From: a virus
DNA length: 64,000 nt
Virus record (IMG/VR): IMGVR_UViG_3300027244_000194
Coordinates: 62,001-126,000 of that record
Direction: 5' to 3' (one strand)
Positions 39,554 to 47,538 of this stretch are shown here, in pieces (the stretch's first letter is position 1; each line of letters starts with the position of its first letter). A model generated the notes under the pieces. The model had not been told where the DNA came from. It saw nothing but the letters and a program-made list of their open reading frames with translations, and did no database searches. A program made the position numbers and the translations under genes.

Positions 39554-39790
39554 ATGGAAAGAGAATTAAAGTATATGATTTTAAACGCTAATGAGGTTGA
39601 TGCTATTAACTTTATGGACGTAATGGACCAATCGGCTGAATCTTTAGTTAGATCTAAAGACGGTTCTAAAATTTATGTAAAGTGGGAAAGAGATGATGTT
39701 CCATCTAGCATTGCAGCTCTAACAACAAAAGAAGGACCTTATGCTGCTAGCGAAATGCAGGCTATTTTGCAGGGTTCCGATTGGAAATAA
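39554..39790 (+). CDS. Hypothetical protein between lectin-like fibres, 78 aa
   Basis: 12 bases after one LamG protein and 13 before the next. Helical N-terminus and a strand KIYVKWERDDVP. Small genes placed like this are often fibre chaperones or assembly helpers, but no family is recognised. Confidence 0.6.
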   Translation: MERELKYMILNANEVDAINFMDVMDQSAESLVRSKDGSKIYVKWERDDVPSSIAALTTKEGPYAASEMQAILQGSDWK

Positions 39791-39803
39791 ACACACATAG
39801 ATA

Positions 39804-41291
39804 ATGTCAATTATAACATCAACATATAATGGTTATCCAGTAGAGTTTGACGGACAGTGGATGAAAGTATTTAGTCACTATTCAGGTGGCGGTGAATTCT
39901 TTAGCACGGCTAATGACTGGGATGAAGCCAAATGGTCTAATCCTGGTAATCCAAGTGCGAATAAGTATTCAATCATGGCTTACATTAAGAACTTTAGATT
40001 TGACGGTAAATACACTTTCAAACTTGTATATCCTCAATACCCTGATAGAAACAATATCTGGTCTCAAGCTCAAAACCCACTAGACATCATGGAGGTGGTC
40101 GATAATGTGGTTAAAATTGAAACCGGATGGAACAATAACTATTGGAACGGTCTTACTAGATCTAGCCAGACTGGAACCACATTTTTAGATGGCTCAAATC
40201 CACACGGTAACTGGTACTTTGCAGTTGCTTCAGCTTCTTCATGGAGTGGAGCTACCAATTTCCCAGGTCCTGGTGTTCCTGTTAACAGAGCTGAGCTTTG
40301 GATCAAAGCAACAGGTGATGATATGAAGGCAGTCTATCATAAAGGAGATGCAGCTGTACCATCTAATGTTGAAGCTAAGGCTCAACTTGGCGAATGGTCA
40401 GGTTACGGTTCTGAGCCGGTTGCAAGAACTTCAATGGTTGGTCTTCCAACTGGTGCTGGTAGAGACCTTCAAGTTTGGGCGAACGATGGTGTAACTCCAA
40501 GATTCTATTCTGCAGCTTCAAACGCAGGTCAACTTAAGCACATTGCATCTCAGTTAGCTGGTACAACATTTGAAACACCGGGTGATGCTATCTCTTGGTT
40601 GAATGCAAATGCTGGAACGTACCACTTACATAATGAAGACTTGTATCCTACAGTGGATGGACTATGGGCTTCTTATGATTTTGCTAATCCAAATTCATTT
40701 AATAATAGTGGAACTCTCTATGATCTTTCAGGTCAAGGTCGCCATGCTTCAGGTGGTTCACACGATGTTGAAGACGTTCAAGGAGTAAAAGCTTATTATT
40801 TTAGAAGCTTTGAAAAGTTTGTTACGCCAGAGATTGGAAACCTTGGAACAGGAAGTTGTACGCTTGAATCTATGATTTATGCTGATGCAAATGAATTGTC
40901 ATCGGGCGATAGAGGATGTATTATGAGAGCGCATATTTACATGTCATGGAACAAATCAAATCAAAGGCTAAGCTCGTATTGGTATTCAACTGATAACCAA
41001 GGTTACCACGAACCTTCACAGGTAATGAGTAGAAATCAGTGGTATCATTTAACAACTGTTTGGGATTACTCAACAGGGTATTTAAAACAATACATTGATG
41101 GTACTCTAGTTAATACGGTTGCAACGAGAGTTTCAAGTAACAATGGTTATATTGGAGGACTTGATATTGGCCAAGAAGGAGATGGCAGACAGTTCTCTGG
41201 TGCTATTTCATTCATTAACGTTTATAAGAAAGCTCTTACTGGCGCTGAAGTTGCTAGAAACTACGAATACTACTCAAAAAGAATTAGATAA
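39804..41291 (+). CDS. Lectin-like fibre protein, 495 aa
   Basis: The N-terminal domain (about 1-180) is Trp/Tyr/Gly-rich (WMKVFSHYSGGGEFF, NNYWNGLTRSSQTG) and resembles fibrinogen-like or lectin folds by eye. The C-terminal LamG-like domain (about 285-495) has WASYDFANPNSF, NQWYHLTTVWDYS, LKQYIDGTLV and ISFINVYKKALTG, closely matching the last domain of the 37337 protein. Probably binds carbohydrate on the host or on other virion parts. Confidence 0.7.
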   Translation: MSIITSTYNGYPVEFDGQWMKVFSHYSGGGEFFSTANDWDEAKWSNPGNPSANKYSIMAYIKNFRFDGKYTFKLVYPQYPDRNNIWSQAQNPLDIMEVVDNVVKIETGWNNNYWNGLTRSSQTGTTFLDGSNPHGNWYFAVASASSWSGATNFPGPGVPVNRAELWIKATGDDMKAVYHKGDAAVPSNVEAKAQLGEWSGYGSEPVARTSMVGLPTGAGRDLQVWANDGVTPRFYSAASNAGQLKHIASQLAGTTFETPGDAISWLNANAGTYHLHNEDLYPTVDGLWASYDFANPNSFNNSGTLYDLSGQGRHASGGSHDVEDVQGVKAYYFRSFEKFVTPEIGNLGTGSCTLESMIYADANELSSGDRGCIMRAHIYMSWNKSNQRLSSYWYSTDNQGYHEPSQVMSRNQWYHLTTVWDYSTGYLKQYIDGTLVNTVATRVSSNNGYIGGLDIGQEGDGRQFSGAISFINVYKKALTGAEVARNYEYYSKRIR

Positions 41292-41293
41292 TC

Positions 41294-41416
41294 ATGAGAA
41301 TAGAACAAGGAATTGATTTGAACGGAAATCCAATGTTTTTCGTTCTTAATGAGGCTGATCTACTTGCTTCATTCTCTTCACAGGAAGAAGCTCGAGATTA
41401 TATCGCAAACAACTAA
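41294..41416 (+). CDS. Tiny protein after the lectin-like fibre, 40 aa
   Basis: Starts two bases after the previous stop and is followed by a strong terminator, so it is in the same transcript. Acidic (NEADLLASFSSQEEARDYIANN). Its last part, a Ser-x-x-Glu-Ala-x-x-Tyr helix, is common in small tail-associated phage proteins. Function unknown. Confidence 0.6.
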   Translation: MRIEQGIDLNGNPMFFVLNEADLLASFSSQEEARDYIANN

Positions 41417-41418
41417 TT

Positions 41419-41442
41419 AAAAGCCCGCAAAGCGGGCTTTTT
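41419..41442 (+). terminator. Rho-independent terminator
   Basis: AAAAGCCCGC 41419-41428 pairs with GCGGGCTTTT 41432-41441. Confidence 0.9.
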
Positions 41443-41509
41443 AGTTTATAGACGATTGAAACTGTAAACAAATCGATTAGAGTTAGATATAATTGTAAAT
41501 CGATTTAAC

Positions 41510-42523
41510 ATGAAGATCCTCGTTTACGTAGGTTATCAAAACACTAACATAACTCCTCAGCGAATTGAAAGCTGCGATGGGGTTGGCGGTACTGAGATTG
41601 CAGCTCTAAAATTGGCTGAGGGCCTTGCGAAGAGGGGTCACGCGGTTTGTTTTGGTGGACAAGTAGAAAGTACATTCCACAATGGAGTTACGTGGCTTAA
41701 CATTGATCAGTGCCATCAACAACATTTTGATCTGTTGATCGCTGCATCATACCTCCACTATTTAAAAGAGTTTAACAATTTCGATAAGTCACTATTCTGG
41801 TTCCATAACACAGATTGGTTTCCTTGGTGGAGAGGCGAGGCTGTGATTGATTCCTCATGGTTAGAAGATCCTCGAATCAATGGATTCATTGCCCTAACTG
41901 AGTGGCACAAGCAGCAATTGATCAGAGATTACAGCCTGCAGAAACCAATCCACGTAATTGGTAACGGTATTGATCGAAATGATTTTCCATCTTGGAAAGT
42001 TGAAAAGATTCCAAATTCATTCATCTATTCTTCTGCCCGTGAAAGAGGATTGTATGATCTTCTAAAGATGTGGCCTAGAATACATCAGAATCTCATTGGA
42101 GCAACCCTAAGAGTGTTCGGGCCCGGGTACGATATAGATAATAGCCCATTGCCACAATTAGACGGTGTCACCTATATGGGCACTGTTGATCAAATGACTC
42201 TTCACAACTGGCAGATGAAATCAGAGTACTGGTTACACCCCACGCATTATGAAGAAACTTACGGCATCACTGCATTGGAAGCGCAATATTGCGGAGCCAT
42301 ACCTATTACAACCAATCTTGCCGCTCTGTCAGAAGTGGTGGGCAATCGAGGTTTTTTACTCGAAAGTGGTGAAACAGACACTGACATTCTAAATATAATC
42401 AAAGTACTTCACGGATCTCCAGAGGTTAAAGCTAAACTCAGACGTAGAGCTCACGAATGGGCAAAGCAGCAAACCTGGAACTTTCGAGTCGAACAATGGT
42501 TACACATCATAAACACAATATGA
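41510..42523 (+). CDS. GT4-type glycosyltransferase
   Basis: 337 residues, GT-B fold. N-terminal GVGGTEIAALKLAEGLAKRGH is the usual donor-side loop and helix; IHVIGNGIDRNDF links the domains; the C-terminal EETYGITALEAQYCGAIP carries the E-x7-E motif of retaining GT4 enzymes. The stop overlaps the next start (ATGA), so it is co-translated with the lysyl-hydroxylase-like gene. The pairing suggests it could act on hydroxylated residues. Confidence 0.85.
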   Translation: MKILVYVGYQNTNITPQRIESCDGVGGTEIAALKLAEGLAKRGHAVCFGGQVESTFHNGVTWLNIDQCHQQHFDLLIAASYLHYLKEFNNFDKSLFWFHNTDWFPWWRGEAVIDSSWLEDPRINGFIALTEWHKQQLIRDYSLQKPIHVIGNGIDRNDFPSWKVEKIPNSFIYSSARERGLYDLLKMWPRIHQNLIGATLRVFGPGYDIDNSPLPQLDGVTYMGTVDQMTLHNWQMKSEYWLHPTHYEETYGITALEAQYCGAIPITTNLAALSEVVGNRGFLLESGETDTDILNIIKVLHGSPEVKAKLRRRAHEWAKQQTWNFRVEQWLHIINTI

Positions 42524-43143
42524 ACTACGCAGAAATCTTAGACACTTCAAATTGGCAAGCATGGGTTGACAAATACATCAATCCGGCAATTGCTAGAGGC
42601 GAATATCAGCTGATGATTGATGAATTGGGACCTAGTGTAGCTGAGTTCCCATTGTTTACTCAACGGTTCTGTGAGGAACTAATCATCCTAGCTGAAACTC
42701 AAGGCGAATGGACTCTTGGCCGCCACGAATTCTATCCAACTAATGATATGTTGATGGATGCCGTTGGTATGAAAGAGATCTACACTCGAGTTATCAGAGA
42801 ATTTGTTGCCCCACTTGCAACGTATTATTGGACTCTTGAAGGCCAGGGATGGGACACAGTTGAAGACGAAACATTCATAATTCGCTATCGTGCAGATAAA
42901 CAGGGTCATCTCTCACTACATCACGATCATTCATCCTATACGATAGCAGTAAAATTGAACGATGAGTTTGAAGGCGGTGGAACCTATTTCCCAGCTTACA
43001 AGTTGAACGCTAATCCAAAACGAGTAGGTAACGCAATTCTACACCCAGGTATGATTAGTCACCGCCACGGAGGTCGACCAGTTTATAGTGGTACCCGTTA
43101 CATTACGGTATCATTTATTCGCAACACGAAAATCTTTAAGTAA
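42520..43143 (+). CDS. Procollagen-lysyl-hydroxylase-like 2-oxoglutarate/Fe(II) dioxygenase
   Basis: 207 residues; ATG 42520 overlaps the previous stop. The core follows animal PLOD enzymes closely: LHHDHSSYTIAVKLN (iron ligands H134 and D136), EGGGTYF, LHPGMISHRHGG (H181 as distal ligand) and GTRYITVSF (R193 for 2-oxoglutarate). The spacing from distal His to Arg equals that in PLOD. PLODs hydroxylate Lys in X-Lys-Gly of collagen, and the phage has such triplets in two fibres. A general prolyl/lysyl hydroxylase role is also possible. Confidence 0.8.
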   Translation: MNYAEILDTSNWQAWVDKYINPAIARGEYQLMIDELGPSVAEFPLFTQRFCEELIILAETQGEWTLGRHEFYPTNDMLMDAVGMKEIYTRVIREFVAPLATYYWTLEGQGWDTVEDETFIIRYRADKQGHLSLHHDHSSYTIAVKLNDEFEGGGTYFPAYKLNANPKRVGNAILHPGMISHRHGGRPVYSGTRYITVSFIRNTKIFK

Positions 43144-43575
43144 ATGAAGCAGGACCTTAACTTGCAATCCGCTTTTGGAGATGATGGCAATCTAATTAGC
43201 CCACATCTACCCGAAGGAATCAAGAATTACTTGATTGACATCGACGGTACTATTACCGATGACGTGCCAAACGAAGAACCAGAGAGAATGAAATACGTGC
43301 TTCCTTACCCAGAATCACGCGATATTCTGAATCAATGGTTTGACGAAGGTCACATCATTACGTTCTTCACATCTCGTACCGAGGAGCACCGTCAAATCAC
43401 TGAAGAGTGGTTAAACAAACACGGCTTTAAATACCACGGTATGTTGATGAACAAACCTCGAGGTGGCAATTATCACTGGATTGACAATCATATCGTTAAA
43501 GCAACTCGCTATAATGGTGTATGGTCAAACCTGGTCAAGCGCGAAAAGACTGTAGAGGTGTTCGAAGACAGGTGA
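43144..43575 (+). CDS. HAD-family phosphatase
   Basis: 143 residues, starting directly after the hydroxylase stop. Motif I is LIDIDGTITDD (both Asp present), motif II is FFTSRTEEHR, and a late Lys-Pro-Arg-Gly-Gly and WIDNH supply the other catalytic region. Small HAD enzymes of this type work on sugar or nucleotide phosphates. In this operon a sugar-phosphate role is plausible. Confidence 0.75.
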   Translation: MKQDLNLQSAFGDDGNLISPHLPEGIKNYLIDIDGTITDDVPNEEPERMKYVLPYPESRDILNQWFDEGHIITFFTSRTEEHRQITEEWLNKHGFKYHGMLMNKPRGGNYHWIDNHIVKATRYNGVWSNLVKREKTVEVFEDR

Positions 43576-43577
43576 TT

Positions 43578-43585
43578 GATATATA
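43578..43585 (+). promoter_or_regulatory. GATATATA motif before the ATP-grasp gene
   Basis: GATATATACTCTATG, identical in layout to the site at 11863. Confidence 0.35.
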
Positions 43586-43589
43586 CTCT

Positions 43590-44522
43590 ATGGAGTTAAT
43601 CAAGAAGTATTCACAATTCGTTAACGAAAAGCAAGTTCAAGGCCAGCTGCAACAGCTGGCTTTGACCGTTGCTGTGGATATGCCTGATAACAAGTATATC
43701 TATGATCCAGCTTTCAGTACTGGTCGAATGTGGAAGTTGATTACAAAAGAAGAAAAACACATCGGTGAAACTACTCAACCCGTTCTAAACTACTCGAACT
43801 GGAACACCGATCGTTTAATCGACCAAGGATACGATTCATCACTCGTTTACAACTCAGTTATCGCTAAAGAAAAGGTTTCATCAAAGAAAGATTGGCACGT
43901 TTTGCACGAAGGTTCGGCTTACCTTCCAAAATCAGTGTACGCGCCTTCAGACATTAAGAACCTTTCATTTCCAGTTGTCGCAAAACCAGATAACAGATAC
44001 GCCGGTCAAGGCATTGTGGTTTTTGATAGAGCTGAAGATACTAAAGGCGTACAGATGGAACAGTTCGCAGTCTTTTCAGAAAAGATTGACATTAAAGAAG
44101 AATTTAGAGTGTTCTGCTGGAGAGGCGAACCTCTAATGACTGTTTATCGAGTTCCAGCCAACGACGAAACTGAGAACCTTTCAAAAGATCCAAAAGACAA
44201 GCTTAAATTTAATTATGAGCTTGCAGATAATATACCGCAAGACGCATTTGAACCTATCAAAGAGTTCAATGCAAAACATTCTGACTTAGATTTCTATTCC
44301 GTTGATTTCGCAAGAGCAAACAATGGCGATCTATATGTAATTGAAATGTCATCTGAACCTGGACCAATCTTTGGAATTCTAGGTGAAGTGTACAAAAGAA
44401 TGTACGTAGATCACCATGGTCAAGAATTACAACTTGCGATTTATGAACAAATTAACAAATGGATTCAACAGGACATTGATGCAACAATCGCATCAGAACC
44501 TGGAAGGTTTAAACGAAGATGA
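43590..44522 (+). CDS. ATP-grasp enzyme
   Basis: 310 residues from ATG 43590; upstream frame opening at 43521 would overlap the HAD gene. ATP-grasp features: LSFPVVAKPDNRYAGQGIVV (Lys and Gly-rich loop), IKEEFRVFCWRGEP, and the metal-binding end DFYSVDFARANNG followed by YVIEMSSEPG. These enzymes join a carboxylate to an amine or thiol using ATP. Substrate unknown. ATGA overlap with the next gene. Confidence 0.75.
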   Translation: MELIKKYSQFVNEKQVQGQLQQLALTVAVDMPDNKYIYDPAFSTGRMWKLITKEEKHIGETTQPVLNYSNWNTDRLIDQGYDSSLVYNSVIAKEKVSSKKDWHVLHEGSAYLPKSVYAPSDIKNLSFPVVAKPDNRYAGQGIVVFDRAEDTKGVQMEQFAVFSEKIDIKEEFRVFCWRGEPLMTVYRVPANDETENLSKDPKDKLKFNYELADNIPQDAFEPIKEFNAKHSDLDFYSVDFARANNGDLYVIEMSSEPGPIFGILGEVYKRMYVDHHGQELQLAIYEQINKWIQQDIDATIASEPGRFKRR

Positions 44523-44875
44523 TTATGGGCTATCCTGACATGAAATGTATGTACATTACGATTTGGGTTCATCACATGCAGATTGATGAACTGTTTGATT
44601 TTATGACTAGTAGAATCGATATGCCACCTCCGTTTTGGTACAATCACGAAGAGTGTCCTTACACGGTCACCGGCGGTTACACTGCAATCAATTTAACGTA
44701 TGAAGCTTTTAGTCGATTAAGATCGATTAGAGATTGGGAGGATCCATTTGCCCAAGAGAGAAATCATTTCGCTTCTTTTAGAGAAGAGTTAGAAGAAACT
44801 GAATGGGACGTTACATTGAGCGATGGTCTAGATCATCTCGGCGATGATTGGGAAGATTTCGTTGACGAACAATAA
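44519..44875 (+). CDS. Hypothetical acidic protein, 118 aa
   Basis: ATGA overlap with the ATP-grasp gene; a second in-frame ATG follows two codons later. His/Met-rich N-terminus (MKCMYITIWVHHMQIDEL) and very acidic C-terminus (GLDHLGDDWEDFVDE). No recognised domain. Confidence 0.6.
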   Translation: MIMGYPDMKCMYITIWVHHMQIDELFDFMTSRIDMPPPFWYNHEECPYTVTGGYTAINLTYEAFSRLRSIRDWEDPFAQERNHFASFREELEETEWDVTLSDGLDHLGDDWEDFVDEQ

Positions 44876-44903
44876 ACTTTTTATTTTTTTATCATATAAT
44901 TTT

Positions 44904-44939
44904 ACCGGGTCGTGGGTTTTTGTTATATTAGCCCTATAA
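44904..44939 (+). promoter_or_regulatory. CCGGGT...TTTTTGTTATATTAGCC promoter motif
   Basis: ACCGGGTC, short spacer, TTTTTGTTATATTAGCCCTATAAC. Same family as at 10194, 46019, 55904, 56222 and 58384. Confidence 0.55.
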
Positions 44940-44953
44940 CCCAGCAAAAGAAT

Positions 44954-45217
44954 ATGGCAAAGAAAGCAAAAGCTAAACCAAAGGCAACGGTCACCAAACC
45001 AAAAATTGGCAACTGGTACACCTTCACGTTCGCAGGTGGACCTCTTCTAGGTATTTTAGATCAGAAGAACGACAAACTCACAAACCTTTATGGAGTTGCT
45101 TGGTTCTGGATGCGAGTTCCATCTAATAGGTCTTACAGTTCAGGAAGTCATACAGCACGTGACGTCAGATACCCCGTTTCAATCTATAACATAATAGCAG
45201 AACATAATGTACAGTAA
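44954..45217 (+). CDS. Hypothetical basic protein, 87 aa
   Basis: Starts MAKKAKAKPKATVTKPK, a Lys/Ala/Pro tail that may bind nucleic acid, followed by a beta-rich part (NWYTFTFAGGPLLGILDQ; GVAWFWMRVPS). First gene after the promoter motif at 44904. It overlaps the exonuclease start by 11 bases. No family recognised. Confidence 0.65.
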   Translation: MAKKAKAKPKATVTKPKIGNWYTFTFAGGPLLGILDQKNDKLTNLYGVAWFWMRVPSNRSYSSGSHTARDVRYPVSIYNIIAEHNVQ

Positions 45218-45926
45218 AGATCAGATTAAAAATATGCTGTTTCTAGACATTGAGACAACATCAGCGTGCGATACTATTGAAGAATACAACGCTCAGTTTC
45301 CAGGTGTCCAGGGTCACTGGGAAAAGAAACTGGGCTATATCAGGAAGGATAAAGCAGAGTATGTTGACATGGAAGCCGGTGAGGTCTATCAATTAGATTC
45401 GGCCCTGTACCCGGAGTTTGGTAAAGTCATCGTGGTATCGATTGGTCAGGTTGTTTTCGATGACTTCGATAAGCCTCAATTCAAGGTTAAATCGTTCTAT
45501 GGCGACAATGAGAAAGACGTTCTAGAGCAACTTATGGCTGCTCTATCGGCCTTATTCAGACGTGCTCCAGGGTTGAAGCTAGTTGGACATAATGTTAAAG
45601 GATTTGACGCTCCATTCTTGATTCGTCGATCTCTAATCAACAAGGTTACGGTTCCTCCTCAACTTCACCTTCAAAACGTTAAACCCTGGGAGAACTGTCT
45701 TCTCGATACGGCAGAGATTTGGAAGTTTGGTTCTTGGAACGGTGCTTCACTGGCTCTGATCTGTGATTTACTGGGTATCCCTTCACCTAAGGAGAACATG
45801 TATGGCGGTGAAGTTGCTCGAGCTTATTGGCAAGGTCGACTAGAAGAGATCAAGGACTACTGTGAAGGTGACGTTCGAGCCACTGCAAATGTCATTTTAT
45901 CAATGGGTCAGTACGAATTAGTGTAA
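45207..45926 (+). CDS. DEDD-type 3'-5' exonuclease (PolB-exonuclease-like)
   Basis: 239 residues. Exo I: LFLDIETT (D14, E16); Exo II: GHNVKGFDAPFLIRR; Exo III: YCEGDVRATANV with the Tyr-x3-Asp of DEDDy enzymes. It resembles the predicted 3'-5' exonuclease related to the PolB exonuclease domain. It would trim DNA or RNA 3' ends during replication, repair or host DNA breakdown. A terminator follows. Confidence 0.85.
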   Translation: MYSKDQIKNMLFLDIETTSACDTIEEYNAQFPGVQGHWEKKLGYIRKDKAEYVDMEAGEVYQLDSALYPEFGKVIVVSIGQVVFDDFDKPQFKVKSFYGDNEKDVLEQLMAALSALFRRAPGLKLVGHNVKGFDAPFLIRRSLINKVTVPPQLHLQNVKPWENCLLDTAEIWKFGSWNGASLALICDLLGIPSPKENMYGGEVARAYWQGRLEEIKDYCEGDVRATANVILSMGQYELV

Positions 45927-45983
45927 TAGAAATGAGAATTACAGAAATTACTCCAAATGAAGAGATCATGTAAGTTTTTTTAG

Positions 45984-46017
45984 TCCGGGTTGAAAAAAGT
46001 TCAACCCGGATTTTTTT
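45984..46017 (+). terminator. Rho-independent terminator
   Basis: TCCGGGTTGAA 45984-45994 pairs with TTCAACCCGGA 46000-46010, then seven T. Confidence 0.9.
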
Positions 46018-46018
46018 A

Positions 46019-46052
46019 TCTCGGGTTTTTGTTGTATATTAGCCTTATAATT
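46019..46052 (+). promoter_or_regulatory. TTTTTGTTGTATATTAGCC promoter motif
   Basis: CTCGGGTTTTTGTTGTATATTAGCCTTATAATT, directly after the terminator. Confidence 0.55.
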
Positions 46053-46064
46053 AAAAGAAGATCT

Positions 46065-46376
46065 ATGAAGATGTTTAAAAAAGACGGTAAGACCGCGGTT
46101 TTAGTAAGCCCACCATTCGGCGCTGGATTTAGCACTTGGAATTCTCCAGAAATGGCAATTGACTTTGATTTGATTGACGCATTCCTCGCAGGTGATATTT
46201 CTCGATTTGAATACATTCTCACTGAAAAATACGATAATGAAGGTAGCTTATACTTTACAGGCTTTGAAAAACTTCATGTTGTGTGGGTTGAAGAAGGACA
46301 AAAGTTTCGAATTAACGAATACGATGGTTCCGAAAATGTAGAAGTGTTTAACGAAGCCGATTGGTTTGTAGCATGA
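46065..46376 (+). CDS. Hypothetical protein, 103 aa
   Basis: ATG 46065 after the promoter motif. N-terminal strands (GKTAVLVSPPFGAGF) then acidic strands (KLHVVWVEEGQKFRINEYDG). A similar ending is common in small phage proteins of unknown role. ATGA overlap with the next gene. Confidence 0.65.
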   Translation: MKMFKKDGKTAVLVSPPFGAGFSTWNSPEMAIDFDLIDAFLAGDISRFEYILTEKYDNEGSLYFTGFEKLHVVWVEEGQKFRINEYDGSENVEVFNEADWFVA

Positions 46377-46591
46377 TCGAGATTGTAGGTTATATTGCAA
46401 CGTTCTTGGTGATGATGTCTTTTGTAATGAAGGATGTCACTCGCCTTCGAATCATTAATGCAATTGGATGCACAGCGTGGATAGCGTATGGTGTAATGTT
46501 GGAATCCAATCCGGTTATCATCACTAACATTGGCATCCTAGCCATTAATGGCGGACATCTTTTAAGAACTTTTTTGAAAAACAGGGTATAA
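46373..46591 (+). CDS. Small membrane protein (YgjV/SemiSWEET-like)
   Basis: 72 residues; ATG 46373 overlaps the previous stop. Three hydrophobic segments: IVGYIATFLVMMSFVM, INAIGCTAWIAYGVML, and ITNIGILAINGGHLL. The pattern (Gly-Tyr-x-Ala in helix 1, Asn/Trp in helix 2, Asn in helix 3) resembles YgjV or PQ-loop half transporters, which move sugars or small solutes as dimers. The link is by pattern only. Confidence 0.6.
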   Translation: MIEIVGYIATFLVMMSFVMKDVTRLRIINAIGCTAWIAYGVMLESNPVIITNIGILAINGGHLLRTFLKNRV

Positions 46592-46610
46592 TAAATTTAA
46601 ACACAATAAA

Positions 46611-46838
46611 ATGGGAAAAGGAACAATTGGCCAAAGCCACACCGATCGAGCAGCTGACAAGATGGACAAGTTCATGAGCAAGAACAAAACCAAAGCACCA
46701 AAGTTGCGCACCTTACTTGAACAATTCCAGGACATGTATCCTAATACATGGCGTCAAGAACTTGAAAAGACTCGTAATGAGCCAAAACCATGGGATCCTG
46801 ACTTTAAAAAGAAAGGTCCATGGACATCTGAAAAATAA
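46611..46838 (+). CDS. Hypothetical basic protein, 75 aa
   Basis: Lys-rich, starts MGKGTIGQSHTDRAADKMDK; ends KPWDPDFKKKGPWTSEK. It looks like a small nucleic-acid or ribosome-binding protein, but no family is recognised. Located 19 bases after the membrane protein. Confidence 0.55.
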   Translation: MGKGTIGQSHTDRAADKMDKFMSKNKTKAPKLRTLLEQFQDMYPNTWRQELEKTRNEPKPWDPDFKKKGPWTSEK

Positions 46839-46897
46839 GTTGAAACTTTTTCATGGAAGAGTTTCGTTCTCACCTAGGAAAATTCAATATATAAGAT

Positions 46898-47209
46898 ATG
46901 TTTGAAGATCAAGACGATTTCGATTTTAACGACAGTGGTTCACAGAATATTGACCACATCATTCAAAACTGGCAGCGCATGATGATGCGTCGCCTGGTTG
47001 AAGAGAACTTTGAAAAGTTGTCAAACCAGGGTATTGATGGTGAGCAGGTAAAGATGTGGGACAAGATTCAGATTGAAACCCTGATTGAAACTTTTAACTA
47101 CATGATTTCCGAGTTCGAAGAAGAGGAAGAGTACGAAAAGTGTGCTGTTCTAACTCAAGCTCGTCAAGCACTAATTGATCGACGAGCCTTTCAACCTCAG
47201 AATATATAA
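46898..47209 (+). CDS. Small acidic protein with UVR-like C-terminal motif, 103 aa
   Basis: Acidic N-terminus (FEDQDDFDFNDSG), helical middle, and a C-terminal helix pair with FEEEEEYEKCAVLTQARQAL. The same E-x-Y-E-x-C-x-x-L/I pattern ends the proteins at 48337 and 48861. It resembles the UVR motif of UvrB/UvrC and Clp adaptors, which mediates protein contacts. Confidence 0.65.
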   Translation: MFEDQDDFDFNDSGSQNIDHIIQNWQRMMMRRLVEENFEKLSNQGIDGEQVKMWDKIQIETLIETFNYMISEFEEEEEYEKCAVLTQARQALIDRRAFQPQNI

Positions 47210-47212
47210 GGT

Positions 47213-47362
47213 ATGAAACACCAAGACCCTCGTTTAGAAAGAATCCGCCTTTATCAGGGCTCAATCAAAGATCTTACTGATTTCATTAAATCAAAGGAAG
47301 CTGAAACAAAGGCCGCACAGGGATCTATAAATCCAAATAGCAACCTAAAAGATCAGCAATGA
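47213..47362 (+). CDS. Hypothetical protein, 49 aa
   Basis: Starts three bases after the previous stop and overlaps the next start as ATGA. Helical and charged (LERIRLYQGSIKDLTDFIK). Continuous coupling up to the DnaJ gene supports translation. Confidence 0.55.
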   Translation: MKHQDPRLERIRLYQGSIKDLTDFIKSKEAETKAAQGSINPNSNLKDQQ

Positions 47363-47538
47363 ATGATGAAATGTTAATGATTCTAGAGCGAATTGCTTCA
47401 GCGCTAGAACGTCAAAATCAGTTGATGGAAAATCAAGAGTTGCGCCAGCGTAAGTTGGACCGTGCAACTTATGAGAACCTGAAAGTTGACGCCAAGAAAG
47501 TCATCAAGTCAAGTCCTATTATTAATAAAGAAGGATGA
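47359..47538 (+). CDS. Hypothetical coiled-coil protein, 59 aa
   Basis: ATGA overlaps at both ends. A single long helix ([20 protein letters not shown]) with heptad-like spacing, basic C-terminus. May oligomerise or bind the following DnaJ-like chaperone; this is inference from order. Confidence 0.55.
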   Translation: MNDEMLMILERIASALERQNQLMENQELRQRKLDRATYENLKVDAKKVIKSSPIINKEG

